DNA from: Planctomycetota bacterium | Lineage (GTDB): Bacteria; Planctomycetota; PLA2 | Direction: 5' to 3' | DNA length: 13,128 bases | NCBI GenBank assembly: GCA_023150495.1 | Contig: JAKLKT010000026.1 | Location: forward strand, 1 to 13,128 | Shown: positions 1 to 7,336 of the stretch, piece after piece | How positions within the stretch are numbered: the stretch's first letter is position 1 | How the letters are laid out: each line of letters opens with the position of its first letter | Position numbers and translations under genes: made by a program | The notes under the pieces: generated by a model | What the model was told of the DNA's origin: nothing | What the model saw: only the letters and a program-made list of their open reading frames with translations | Databases searched by the model: none

Positions 1-3000
1 CACCCGGATCGCCGCCCGGGTCGGTCCCGCCGGACGTGGTCACCGCGAGCATCGCGTCCAGGTACTCGTTGTCGTAGTCCGGGTCGAAGACGGTGTCGAC
101 GAGGAGCCGCTCGTTCGGAACGCGCGCCTGGATGAGGAAGCTCTTGCCGTTGTAGTCGAACCGCTCGGAGTAGCGGACCCACTCCCACTTGTCGAGATCG
201 CCGCCGCCGCTGCTCAGCAGCTGGGCGACCCAGTAGTCCTTGTCCTCGTCGTTGACCGGGTTCAGGTAGTCCGCGTCCGTCGCCTGGGTCATGGCGATCG
301 AGACCGGGATGATCACGATCGGGGCCATCACGACCGGCCCGGCACCGGTCTCGCTGTTGAAGTGCTGCCAGCCGACGAGGACCTCGTAGTCGCCCTCGAG
401 CTCCGGCGGGCTCTGCGCGCCGCCGTTGTTCGGGAGGCGCTGGAGCGTGAGCCCCGTCGCCCCGCCGCTGCCGTCGTCCGTGTAGTACATGAACTCGGCC
501 ACGGCCTTGCAGTTCTGGCGCCCGCCCTCGGCGAAGCCGTCCCAGTCGTCCCGCGTGCCGGCCATGTACACGACGAGGGCGAAGCCGTCCTCCTGGAAGG
601 CGCGGCGCTGCTCCTCGATCGTCTTCTTGTCGTCGTCGTCCTCGAAGACGCTGTTCCCGTAGGGATCGAGCGTGAACCCGCTGAACGTGTCCGTCAGCGG
701 GACGGTCGTGATGATGAGCGTCGTCGTGCTGCCGTCCGAACCCGCCGCGAGCTGCTGCGGATCCACGACGCGGACGTTCGGCCGGTAGTTCTGCCACTGC
801 GGCTGCTCGTCGAAGTCCGTCTTCGTGGCCACCTGGACGACCGACCACGGACCGACGTCGTCGGTGAGCGTCGAGCCGCCGGGCCGGAACTCCTCCATGA
901 TCGGCCGCGTGTAGCCGAAGAGGACGCAGGCCGTGCCGTCCGGGTGCTCCGCGGCCAGGGTGCCGCGCGCGCCGCGCCCGACGACGTTGCCCTTCGAGTC
1001 GGTCCGGACCACGAACTGGCCGTCGGAGACCGACTGGTACTCGATGACCTCGTTGCCGATCAGCACCGCGCCCGTGTCCGGGAAGCCCGCCGCGTCGGCC
1101 ACGTTGATCGACCCCGCGTCCACCGCGAGGCCGCCGGCAAGGCTCGTGAGGAGCCCCGTCTTGCCCACCGCGCGGCCGTCCACGAGCAGCGTCATCATCG
1201 AGGGATGGCAGCCCGTCGCGACCAGGTGGATGTGGTACCAGTTCTCGGGCAGGAGGTTCAGCTCGGAGAGGTCGTAGCGGATGTCCGACGCGCGCTGCAC
1301 GAGCGTGTTGTCCGCCACGCGGAAGACGAGCTGGTTCTGGGACCCGTCCACGAAGCAGGCGATCCGGTTCGTGTACTCGGTCTCGCCCCAGTCGAAGAGC
1401 ACCGCGTTCCCGGCGGCCGCGCGCGGCTGGAACCAGAACTGGATCGAGATGCCCTGGACCCTGTCGTTCTCGACCCAGCCGGCCGTCAGCTTCTCTCCGG
1501 GCGAGAAGCCCCCGTCCACGACGAGGCCGTCCACGTACTCCCGGTTGTCGAAGTGCTCGACGTAGGTGGAGTCGACGATCGCCGTGTCGTGCTCCATGCG
1601 CGCGGGCGCGAGCCGGATGTCGCCGTTGGTCGCCGCCTGCGTGTCGTCGCCGCCGGTGGTCGGATAGCTCCGCCTCTCCTTGCCGGTCTCGCGCGCGTAG
1701 GGGTCGAACGCGAAGATGTCCTTCCAGACCGGCTTCTGCCAGCGCGGCCACGGCTCGACGTTGTTCCTCACGAACCAGCCCGTGTTCGCGGGGCCGCTCG
1801 TCCAGTAGCGCGCCGAGTTCGTCACCGACAGCGCCGTGTCGAAGTCGACCTGCGTGTCCCACGTGCGCGGGACGGTGAGCTGCGAGCCGATCTCGACGAC
1901 GCTCGTCGCGCCGAGCTGCGCGAGCAGCCGGCCGCCCTTGTCCGCGACGCGCGCGTTGGCGCGGAACGTGTAGACGTCGAACGACCGGAAGGTCGCCGGC
2001 GCCGTGCCGAAGACGAGCCCCTGGTCGTGGCTGTTCACCGCGTTGCGGAAGATCGCCTGCACGTCGTTCGCCGAGAGCCCCGCGGTCTGCATCTCCTCGA
2101 GCAGGTAGCGGAACTCCTCGAGGCTCCGGAGCGGCGTCGGGCCGTTGCGGCGCTTGATGATCGCGTCCGCCACCTTGCCGGCCTCGGCCACGGTGACGCG
2201 GTCCGACGGCGTGGTGTCGAGCTGGAGGTTCGAGAAGAGCGCGATGAGCACCTCGCGCGGCGCGGTGTTCAGGTTGACCGGCGCGCGCGCGAGCGACTCG
2301 ATGCGCAGCTGCGTGCCGTCGAACTTCCTGTGCACCCGCCCGAAGAGCTCCATCACGCTCTCGCCGCCTCGCTCGCCCGACACGGGCCTCGGGTCGAAGA
2401 CCATCTCGAAGTCCTTGCGGTACGGGTAGGTCTTCTCCTTCGACGAGTCGGTCCCTTCCTCCGTCTTCTGCCAGCGCTCCTGGAGGCGGAGCATCGTGCC
2501 GCGGTTGTAGAAGTAGCTGTTGTCGAAGTTGAACCGGTCGGGCTCGTCGGAGCCGCGCGGCAGCGAGGTGCCCTCGACGACCGGCTGCGGGTTCGTCCAC
2601 GCCTCGGCCACGGGGCCGCGGCTGTTCACCGTGAAGAAGGGGGCGACGCGCTCCCAGTCCGCCTGCGTGAGGACGGGGACCTCCGGGTCGAGCTCGTAGA
2701 GGCGCGAGATGTCGCTCACGTCGAGCGTCTGGAACTCCGTGAACTCGCCCTCGTGCTTCTTCACCTTGTAGTAGGCGATGGCCCAGGCCGCGTAGTTGAC
2801 GACGGGCTCGCCCGCCTTGTACTGGACCGCCGGGCCGTGCTCCGGCCGAGACGCGAGCATCGCGCGCTCGCAGCCGGTGAACTGGTTCCCCTCCTTCGAG
2901 CGGTAGAGGATCAGTTCGCGGCCGATCTTCAGGTAGCCGCGCTCGGGGAACGCGGTCGCGTCCTCGACCGAGATCGTGCGGCCGCCCGGCTCGAGCTGGC

Positions 3001-3460
3001 TCGCGAGCGGCGACATGCCGAGCAGGTTGCCGATCGCGAAGTAGGAGGCGTTGTTGAGGTTGATCTTGCCGTTCTCGTCCTCGACGCCGAAGCCGAGGAT
3101 CGTGCCGTAGGGGTCCTTCAGCTGCTCGACCGGGACGCCGAGCGCGGCCGCCATCTGGTCGAGCGTCGGCTGGATCTCCGCGAGCGTGTCGCAGTCCGGG
3201 TCGTTGTTGCTCGCGTCCTTGCGCTCCGCGGCGCGGTTCTCGACCTCGACGTGGTCCGTCGAGCGGACGGCGTACGCCTCGAGGAAGTCGAGGGCGGAGT
3301 CGACCTGCGTCTGCGCCTTCGCGCGCGCGTTGTTCGCGAGGCTCCGCTCGTACCCCATGCGCATCGCGATGCCGAACGGGACCGCGATGATCATCAGCGC
3401 GACCAGCGCGGTGATGACGGTCAGGAGGGCGATGCCCCGCGCGTTTTCGTGTCTCGTCAC
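1..3460 (-). CDS. Giant GspK-like type II secretion minor pseudopilin with LamG domain (3' end outside window)
   Basis: The product resembles the type II secretion minor pseudopilin GspK, which sits at the pseudopilus tip. The N-terminus is a prepilin-like signal, RG followed by IALLTVITALVALM, with cleavage expected after Gly9. The hydrophobic helix spans about residues 10-30, and position +5 is Thr rather than Glu, as is usual for GspK. GspK-style elements follow: DENGKINLNNA (about 125-136), APVNLNTAPREVLIALF (about 391-408) and AIIKRRNGPTPLRSLEEF (about 431-449). A LamG-like beta-sandwich lies at about 635-770 (GISIQFWFQP, NWYHIHLVATG, LLVDGRAVGK). A short module ending in a G-rich/His segment occurs twice (about 159-207 and 783-848). 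GspK is normally about 300-350 residues; here 1153 are visible with no stop. The GTG start at 3460 has GGAGGT six bases upstream and overlaps the upstream gene's stop by four bases (GTGA), implying translational coupling. The C-terminal part (about 850-1153) I do not recognise. Confidence 0.82.
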   Translation of the reverse strand, partial: MTRHENARGIALLTVITALVALMIIAVPFGIAMRMGYERSLANNARAKAQTQVDSALDFLEAYAVRSTDHVEVENRAAERKDASNNDPDCDTLAEIQPTLDQMAAALGVPVEQLKDPYGTILGFGVEDENGKINLNNASYFAIGNLLGMSPLASQLEPGGRTISVEDATAFPERGYLKIGRELILYRSKEGNQFTGCERAMLASRPEHGPAVQYKAGEPVVNYAAWAIAYYKVKKHEGEFTEFQTLDVSDISRLYELDPEVPVLTQADWERVAPFFTVNSRGPVAEAWTNPQPVVEGTSLPRGSDEPDRFNFDNSYFYNRGTMLRLQERWQKTEEGTDSSKEKTYPYRKDFEMVFDPRPVSGERGGESVMELFGRVHRKFDGTQLRIESLARAPVNLNTAPREVLIALFSNLQLDTTPSDRVTVAEAGKVADAIIKRRNGPTPLRSLEEFRYLLEEMQTAGLSANDVQAIFRNAVNSHDQGLVFGTAPATFRSFDVYTFRANARVADKGGRLLAQLGATSVVEIGSQLTVPRTWDTQVDFDTALSVTNSARYWTSGPANTGWFVRNNVEPWPRWQKPVWKDIFAFDPYARETGKERRSYPTTGGDDTQAATNGDIRLAPARMEHDTAIVDSTYVEHFDNREYVDGLVVDGGFSPGEKLTAGWVENDRVQGISIQFWFQPRAAAGNAVLFDWGETEYTNRIACFVDGSQNQLVFRVADNTLVQRASDIRYDLSELNLLPENWYHIHLVATGCHPSMMTLLVDGRAVGKTGLLTSLAGGLAVDAGSINVADAAGFPDTGAVLIGNEVIEYQSVSDGQFVVRTDSKGNVVGRGARGTLAAEHPDGTACVLFGYTRPIMEEFRPGGSTLTDDVGPWSVVQVATKTDFDEQPQWQNYRPNVRVVDPQQLAAGSDGSTTTLIITTVPLTDTFSGFTLDPYGNSVFEDDDDKKTIEEQRRAFQEDGFALVVYMAGTRDDWDGFAEGGRQNCKAVAEFMYYTDDGSGGATGLTLQRLPNNGGAQSPPELEGDYEVLVGWQHFNSETGAGPVVMAPIVIIPVSIAMTQATDADYLNPVNDEDKDYWVAQLLSSGGGDLDKWEWVRYSERFDYNGKSFLIQARVPNERLLVDTVFDPDYDNEYLDAMLAVTTSGGTDPGGDPG

Positions 3461-4794
3461 CGGACTACCTCCGAAAGTTCCACGGGCGGACGCGCCGCCC
3501 ACAGGCTCGATTGCACCTCGACCCGCGCCCGCTCCGCGGACGCCTCGATCCGGACGAGCCGGCTCCGGTCCTCGCCCACGGCGCGCACGCCCTTCCCGGC
3601 CGACGGGCCGTCGAAGTCCGCGCGCCGCACGGCGACGACCGTCCACTCCCGCCCCACGGACGGGATCACGAGCGTCGCCGTCTCCGCCTCGCCCGGCCGG
3701 TCCGCCATCGGCCGGACCCGGGTGAGGCGGATGTCTCCGGGCACGCTGGCCCGGACCTTGAGGACGAGGTGCGTCGCCCGAAGGGCCACCTCGTCCGCGT
3801 CGGAAAGCGCGAGCACCGCGCTGCCGTCCGGCTGGCCCATCCACCGCTGCGGGATCGGCGCGACGCCGGGCTCGCCGGTGAAATAGCCGGGGACGATCTC
3901 GCGGCTGTGCTCGCGATAGACCCGCATGAGGTCGAAATAGACGGGATCGGACGCCGCGTGCGTGCGCGTCCCGCCTCGCGCGGTGAAGACCGCGCGCTCG
4001 CAGGGGCCGACCGTCTCGCGGTCCCCGTTCCGGAAGACCTCGACCGCGCCTAGGCTCACCGTCACGGTCACCTCCGCGTTCCCGGTCGCGGCGCCCGCGG
4101 GGCGCACGTGCGGCTCGGAGACCCGCACGCCGAAGTGCGCCTCGCGCGTCACGCGGATCCGGTAGGGGCCCGCGAGGACCGTGCGCGCCGCGTCGCGCGC
4201 GAGCACCGAGCAGAGGGTCGTCCCGCGCTCGAGATCGAAGATCTCGCCGTCCCGCGGATCGCCGACCGCGAGCGCGCCGCCCGGCAGGAGCGTCACGCGG
4301 TCGCCCTCTGCGGTGCGGAAGGAGAGCCGCTCCCCCGCTTCGGCGGAGAGCGTCTCGCCCGCCTTCACGGTGAGCTCCGGGACCCGGCGCACGGCGGTCA
4401 GACGCCCGTCGGGCCCGACGGCGAGCCGCGAGACGTCGTAGACGACGACGTCAGGCCGGCTCGCGAGCTTCGTGACGCCGATCGCAAGGAGCACGACCGC
4501 GGCCGCGGCCAAGGCCCTTCTCGCCCAGGAAACCCGGGGGGGTGCGGGGGCCACGGAGACGAGCCGGAAGCCCTGCGCGGGCGCCGCGGCGTCGAGGGCG
4601 TAGAGCCGCTTCGAGAGCCCCTCCGAGACCTCCTCGGGCTCGACGTGGCCGAAGAGCCCGGCCAGCGCCCGGAAATCCTCGAGCTCGGACGCCAGAACGG
4701 GGTCCCGGGCGATGGCATCCTCGACCGCGGCGGCCTCCTCGGCCGCCACCTGGCCATCGGCATAACGTGAGATCAGCTCGGGAGTTACGTCCAT
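3457..4794 (-). CDS. FecR-like single-pass membrane anti-sigma/sensor protein
   Basis: A 445-residue protein with the layout of a membrane anti-sigma regulator. A short cytoplasmic region (1-89) begins MDVTPELISRYADGQ, like the helical anti-sigma N-terminus, but lacks the His/Cys zinc ligands of ZAS domains. A single transmembrane helix lies at about 92-110. The extracytoplasmic part carries a FecR-like beta-rich region at about 140-275 (VKAGETLSAEAGERLSF, GDRVTLLPGGALAVGD, GAVEVFRNGDRETV). The last 150 residues, about 290-445, are not recognised and may bind a ligand or envelope partner. It follows an ECF sigma factor by 64 bases and overlaps the pseudopilin gene by four bases. By analogy with FecI/FecR, it probably controls that sigma factor in response to an envelope signal; the direction (anti-sigma or activator) is not visible. 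The ATG at 4794 has no clear Shine-Dalgarno and lies six bases after a strong hairpin. Confidence 0.75.
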   Translation of the reverse strand: MDVTPELISRYADGQVAAEEAAAVEDAIARDPVLASELEDFRALAGLFGHVEPEEVSEGLSKRLYALDAAAPAQGFRLVSVAPAPPRVSWARRALAAAAVVLLAIGVTKLASRPDVVVYDVSRLAVGPDGRLTAVRRVPELTVKAGETLSAEAGERLSFRTAEGDRVTLLPGGALAVGDPRDGEIFDLERGTTLCSVLARDAARTVLAGPYRIRVTREAHFGVRVSEPHVRPAGAATGNAEVTVTVSLGAVEVFRNGDRETVGPCERAVFTARGGTRTHAASDPVYFDLMRVYREHSREIVPGYFTGEPGVAPIPQRWMGQPDGSAVLALSDADEVALRATHLVLKVRASVPGDIRLTRVRPMADRPGEAETATLVIPSVGREWTVVAVRRADFDGPSAGKGVRAVGEDRSRLVRIEASAERARVEVQSSLWAARPPVELSEVVR

Positions 4795-4800
4795 TCTGGG

Positions 4801-4820
4801 CCCGGGCGCACCCGCCCGGG
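4801..4820. promoter_or_regulatory. Perfect hairpin just upstream of the FecR-like start codon
   Basis: A perfect inverted repeat, CCCGGGCG then four bases then CGCCCGGG, sits between the sigma stop (4859) and the FecR-like ATG (4794), ending six bases before that start codon. In the minus-strand transcript it would fold into an 8-bp all-G/C stem with a GGTG loop over the place a ribosome-binding site should be. There is no T-run, so a normal intrinsic terminator is unlikely. It could lower translation of the FecR-like protein relative to the sigma factor or stabilise an mRNA end; both are inference. Confidence 0.5.
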
Positions 4821-4858
4821 GCTACGAAGTATAGCCAGAGGCGCCCTCGGGTGGGACG

Positions 4859-5446
4859 TCAGACGAGGATCCCGAGGAGCCCCCGGAGCCTCTCCACGAG
4901 GCGTTGCTTCGCCCGGAAGAGCGTCTGGCCGACGGAGGCCTCTGGGATGTTCAGCGCGCCGGCGATGGCCCGGTAGTCCATCTCCCGGAGGAACCGGAGC
5001 TTCAGGATCTCGGCGTCCCGTTGCGGAAGCTCGTCGAGGGCGCGGAGGAGGACCTCCTTCTCCTCGGCATCGGCCGCGCTGTCCGCGGACGAGGGGGCGG
5101 CGGGGGACGCCGCCTCGATCTCCTCGACGGGCGTCGCGAGCGGGCGCCGCCGCCGCAGGAAGCGGTGGACCTCGGTCCTCGTGATCACGCCGAGGTAGGT
5201 CTTCACCGTGTAGGTCGGGTCGTAGTTCCGGAGGAGCCGGAAGTCGCGCCGGATGACGGCGACGAACACCTCCTGCACGACATCGTCGAGCTCGGGCTCG
5301 TCGGGGACGTGGCCGTTGAGCTTCAGCGTTCGCCGGGCGAGGGCCTGGACCGTGCCCTTGAAGCGGTCGACGAACTCGACCCAGGCGCCCGGCTCGCGCC
5401 GGATGCACCGCGCGAGGAGCTCCGCATCGTCCCTCTGCCGGGCCAC
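4859..5446 (-). CDS. ECF-type RNA polymerase sigma factor
   Basis: A 195-residue sigma-70 family protein with only regions 2 and 4, hence of the extracytoplasmic-function type. Region 2 spans about 22-100, with DDVVQEVFVAVIRR as the core helix and TYLGVITRTEVHRFLRRRR at the promoter -10 recognition end. An Ala/Ser/Asp-rich linker (about 108-128) leads to region 4 at about 133-188, including LDELPQRDAEILKLRFL and the helix-turn-helix DYRAIAGALNIPEASVGQTL. It should direct RNA polymerase to a specific promoter set, probably including its own operon. It starts at GTG 5446, 21 bases after the stop of the Tyr-rich gene. An AGGAG lies about 16 bases upstream, too far to be a good ribosome-binding site, so translation may depend on the gene before it. 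The FecR-like membrane protein directly downstream is the likely partner. Confidence 0.9.
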   Translation of the reverse strand: MARQRDDAELLARCIRREPGAWVEFVDRFKGTVQALARRTLKLNGHVPDEPELDDVVQEVFVAVIRRDFRLLRNYDPTYTVKTYLGVITRTEVHRFLRRRRPLATPVEEIEAASPAAPSSADSAADAEEKEVLLRALDELPQRDAEILKLRFLREMDYRAIAGALNIPEASVGQTLFRAKQRLVERLRGLLGILV

Positions 5447-5467
5447 CTTGGGATTATCGCCGCTCTC

Positions 5468-5902
5468 CTACCGGATGTCGCCGAGGAAACGGCTCCCGAC
5501 GCGCTCGGTGCGCGGGCGCGGTAGCCCGTCCCTGTCGGCCTTGCCCGACGTCATGTCGTCGAGCGTGATCGCGACGGAGAGCCGCGTGTAGAGGGGCGCC
5601 ACGGTCACGTACGCGGGGTAGTAGGTGTAGTAGAACGGGCCCCCGCACCCCCCGTAGTATCCCGGCGCGTAGGGCTGCCCCATGTAGCCGACGTATCCGA
5701 ACGACCGGAGCTGCCGGTAGTAGAGGTAGGGCCTCTGGTATCCGAAACGGGCGTAGTAGGGATGGTGCCAGTAGGGCCGCGCATAGCCGCGGTAGCCGTA
5801 CGAGCGGTAGCCCTGGCTGCCGCGCCAGCCGCCCCAACCGTCGCACGCGTCGGAGGGCGCCGCAAGGGCGGCGAGGAGGAGAAGACCGTAGAGCGCGCGC
5901 AT
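5468..5902 (-). CDS. Secreted tyrosine/glycine-rich protein
   Basis: A 144-residue protein with a short signal peptide (MRALYGLLLLAALAAPSDA) and a low-complexity mature region rich in Tyr, Gly, Arg and Pro. There are 22 Tyr between residues 32 and 105, in motifs such as GYRSYGYRGYARPYW and YYTYYPAYVTV. Cys20 falls at the predicted cleavage site, but Asp at -2 makes a lipobox unlikely. The tail (about 106-144) is charged and of normal composition. I do not recognise a family. Such composition occurs in structural, aggregating or cross-linked envelope and matrix proteins, so a surface role is an inference only. The start is well supported: GGAGGTG lies four bases before ATG 5902. The gene is followed 21 bases later by the ECF sigma factor and probably leads that operon. 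Codon usage looks like its neighbours, so no sign of transfer. Confidence 0.75.
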   Translation of the reverse strand: MRALYGLLLLAALAAPSDACDGWGGWRGSQGYRSYGYRGYARPYWHHPYYARFGYQRPYLYYRQLRSFGYVGYMGQPYAPGYYGGCGGPFYYTYYPAYVTVAPLYTRLSVAITLDDMTSGKADRDGLPRPRTERVGSRFLGDIR

Positions 5903-6031
5903 GCGTCACCTCCGCCCGCCATTCTAATGCTAGCGGTACGGAGCCAGGCACGGATCCGCTAGCATCGGGTGGAATTCCGCTCCGGAGGCCGCGCGTCCGG
6001 CACGCGAGGGACGGATCGCCCTTCGCGGCGA
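5903..6031. promoter_or_regulatory. Intergenic region with probable promoter of the Tyr-rich/sigma/FecR/GspK operon
   Basis: A 129-base gap between two minus-strand genes. It holds the GGAGGTG ribosome-binding site of the Tyr-rich gene (5907-5913 by reverse complement), a -10-like TAGAAT on the minus strand (5921-5926), and a palindromic repeat (5927-5965) that occupies the place a -35 box would take. No good sigma-70 -35 is visible, so an ECF-type or repeat-modified promoter is possible. Promoter placement is a weak inference. Confidence 0.3.
5927..5965 (+). repeat. REP-like palindromic repeat, copy 1
   Basis: The 31-base core 5931-5961 reads TAGCGGTACGGAGCC-A-GGCACGGATCCGCTA. It matches a second copy at 9647-9677, same orientation, at 29 of 31 positions. 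Here the outer arms extend to ten perfect base pairs, ATGCTAGCGG against CCGCTAGCAT (5927-5936 and 5956-5965), while the inner arm has two mismatches. It could form a 39-base hairpin in either strand. The shared sequence in two unrelated intergenic sites indicates a dispersed element. It resembles REP elements mobilised by RAYT (TnpA_REP) transposases, but none is in the window. Confidence 0.75.
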
Positions 6032-7336
6032 CTACCCGCCCGTGATCGCGGGCGGCGGGGTCCTGATCTCCGGCGTCGACTGCGTGAGGAAGAGGATCGC
6101 GAAGCAGGTGTCGACCTGGTCGCTCCACCAGCGCACGTTCTGGTCGCCCTTCGGCTTCATCCGGTGCGTCCTCGGCCAGCTCCCGTCTTCCCGCTGGTCG
6201 TCGATGAGCCGGATCGAGCCTTCGTGGTACCAGTCGTGGAGCCCCACGTACTCGATGCCCGAGAGCCGCGCGCACCGCTCGAGGCCGTAGATCCAGTAGA
6301 AGGGCCAGTTGCCCGCCTGGCCGGGGTTGTCGCGCAGCTCCCAGTTGTTCTGGATCCACGCGAGCCCCTCCCACATCGACGTGCGGACGAGCGTGTCCTT
6401 CGTCCCGAGCCACGGGTCGCCCTTGCCGAGGATGTCGCGGCCGATCGCGAGGATCGCGATGCCCGCCGACGTCATGGAGCCCGAGTACGGGTAGACGACC
6501 TTCTTCGTCGTCCCGTCCGAGAGCGTGATCTCCTCCTCGGGCAGGTAGCGCCAGCCGCGCGCGCGGATCGTCGTCGTCGAGCGCCGCTCCGCGCCCGCCG
6601 CCTTGAACGCCTTCGGGTCGTCGTAGAACGACACGCGGGGGCCCGTGGGCTCCTGCCGCTCGAGCGTCCCCTCGAGCATCCGCCGCACGACTCCCTTGTT
6701 CACGTCCACGCCGAGGCGGTGCGCCGACCAGAGCCCGAGCGCGGCGTACTGCGTGTTCGAGAGGTCGATGCCGCCCTCCGGGTAGCGCCAGAGCCCCTCG
6801 GGGCGCTGCTGCTTCTGGATCCAGTTCGAAAGCTCCGTCGCGAGCTCCAAGTCGCGCGCGCCGGGCTTCGGCGGCTTCTTCGGCTCCGGCTTCCCCTTCG
6901 GCGAGGTCGTGACCTTCGCGTCGAGGACCATGAGCGCGAGACCGACCTCGTAGGTGTAGAGCGCGTTCCGGTTCGTCCCGTAAAGGGACTCGAGCGCCTT
7001 CAGCGCCTTCGTCACCTCCGGGCCGTCCACCGGGCACCCGCCCTTGATGACCGCGAGCGTCGCCAGCGCGTGCATGCCGAGCGGGTAGATGTCCCCACGC
7101 GCGTCGGAGTACCCGGGGAATCTCCCTGAGCCGTCCTGGCGGGCGAGGAGCCACTTGACGCCCTTGTCGATCGCCTGCTGAACGCTCTCCCGGAAGGCGG
7201 GATCCTCCTTCGGGTCCTTTTCTTTGGGGGGGCCCGGGGGACCTTTCTTGCCGTCCTCCCCCGGGGCAGGCGCAGCCAGCACGAGGAAGCCGAGGATGAG
7301 AAGGAGGATCCGTCCTGCCATCGGTCGAGCGCTCAT
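6032..7336 (-). CDS. Secreted prenyltransferase/squalene-cyclase-repeat (alpha/alpha toroid) protein
   Basis: A 434-residue protein with a signal peptide (hydrophobic at about 9-23) and a Lys/Pro-rich linker (29-45). A series of QW-like helical repeats follows: GVKWLLARQDGSGRFPG (59-75), NWIQKQQRPEGLWRYPEG (171-188), MWEGLAWIQNNWELRDNPG (321-339), and IDDQREDGSWPR followed by DTCFAILFLTQS (378-420). Repeats of this kind form the alpha/alpha barrel of squalene-hopene cyclases and prenyltransferases. The class is common in Planctomycetes as secreted proteins of unknown function. No DxDD cyclase motif is seen, and it is half the length of a hopene cyclase, so terpene cyclisation is not expected. 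A second Lys/Pro-rich insert lies at 147-160. ATG 7336 is preferred, but ATG 7321 (429 residues) is also possible; neither has a Shine-Dalgarno. An upstream extension to 7552 would overlap the divergent sigma gene. Confidence 0.82.
   Translation of the reverse strand: MSARPMAGRILLLILGFLVLAAPAPGEDGKKGPPGPPKEKDPKEDPAFRESVQQAIDKGVKWLLARQDGSGRFPGYSDARGDIYPLGMHALATLAVIKGGCPVDGPEVTKALKALESLYGTNRNALYTYEVGLALMVLDAKVTTSPKGKPEPKKPPKPGARDLELATELSNWIQKQQRPEGLWRYPEGGIDLSNTQYAALGLWSAHRLGVDVNKGVVRRMLEGTLERQEPTGPRVSFYDDPKAFKAAGAERRSTTTIRARGWRYLPEEEITLSDGTTKKVVYPYSGSMTSAGIAILAIGRDILGKGDPWLGTKDTLVRTSMWEGLAWIQNNWELRDNPGQAGNWPFYWIYGLERCARLSGIEYVGLHDWYHEGSIRLIDDQREDGSWPRTHRMKPKGDQNVRWWSDQVDTCFAILFLTQSTPEIRTPPPAITGG

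Noticed and set aside
362..3886. Open frame of 1174 residues on the plus strand
   Set aside because: Its translation is Arg/Val/Leu/Asp-rich low-complexity antisense text with no domain, typical of a high-GC antisense frame. The opposite strand encodes a protein with clear GspK and LamG motifs, a ribosome-binding site and operon overlap.
4795..4858. Intrinsic terminator between sigma and FecR-like genes
   Set aside because: The hairpin at 4801-4820 lacks a following T-run on either strand and lies almost on the next start codon, so a full terminator is unlikely.
5454..7154. Open frame of 566 residues on the minus strand
   Set aside because: It is out of frame with, and spans, both the Tyr-rich gene and the toroid-repeat gene, ignores the intergenic repeat, and is Arg/Ala/Pro-rich with no recognisable motif.
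6032..7336. Squalene-hopene cyclase or other terpene cyclase
   Set aside because: The QW-like repeats are present, but the protein is half the needed length, exported, lacks a DxDD motif and has no isoprenoid genes nearby.
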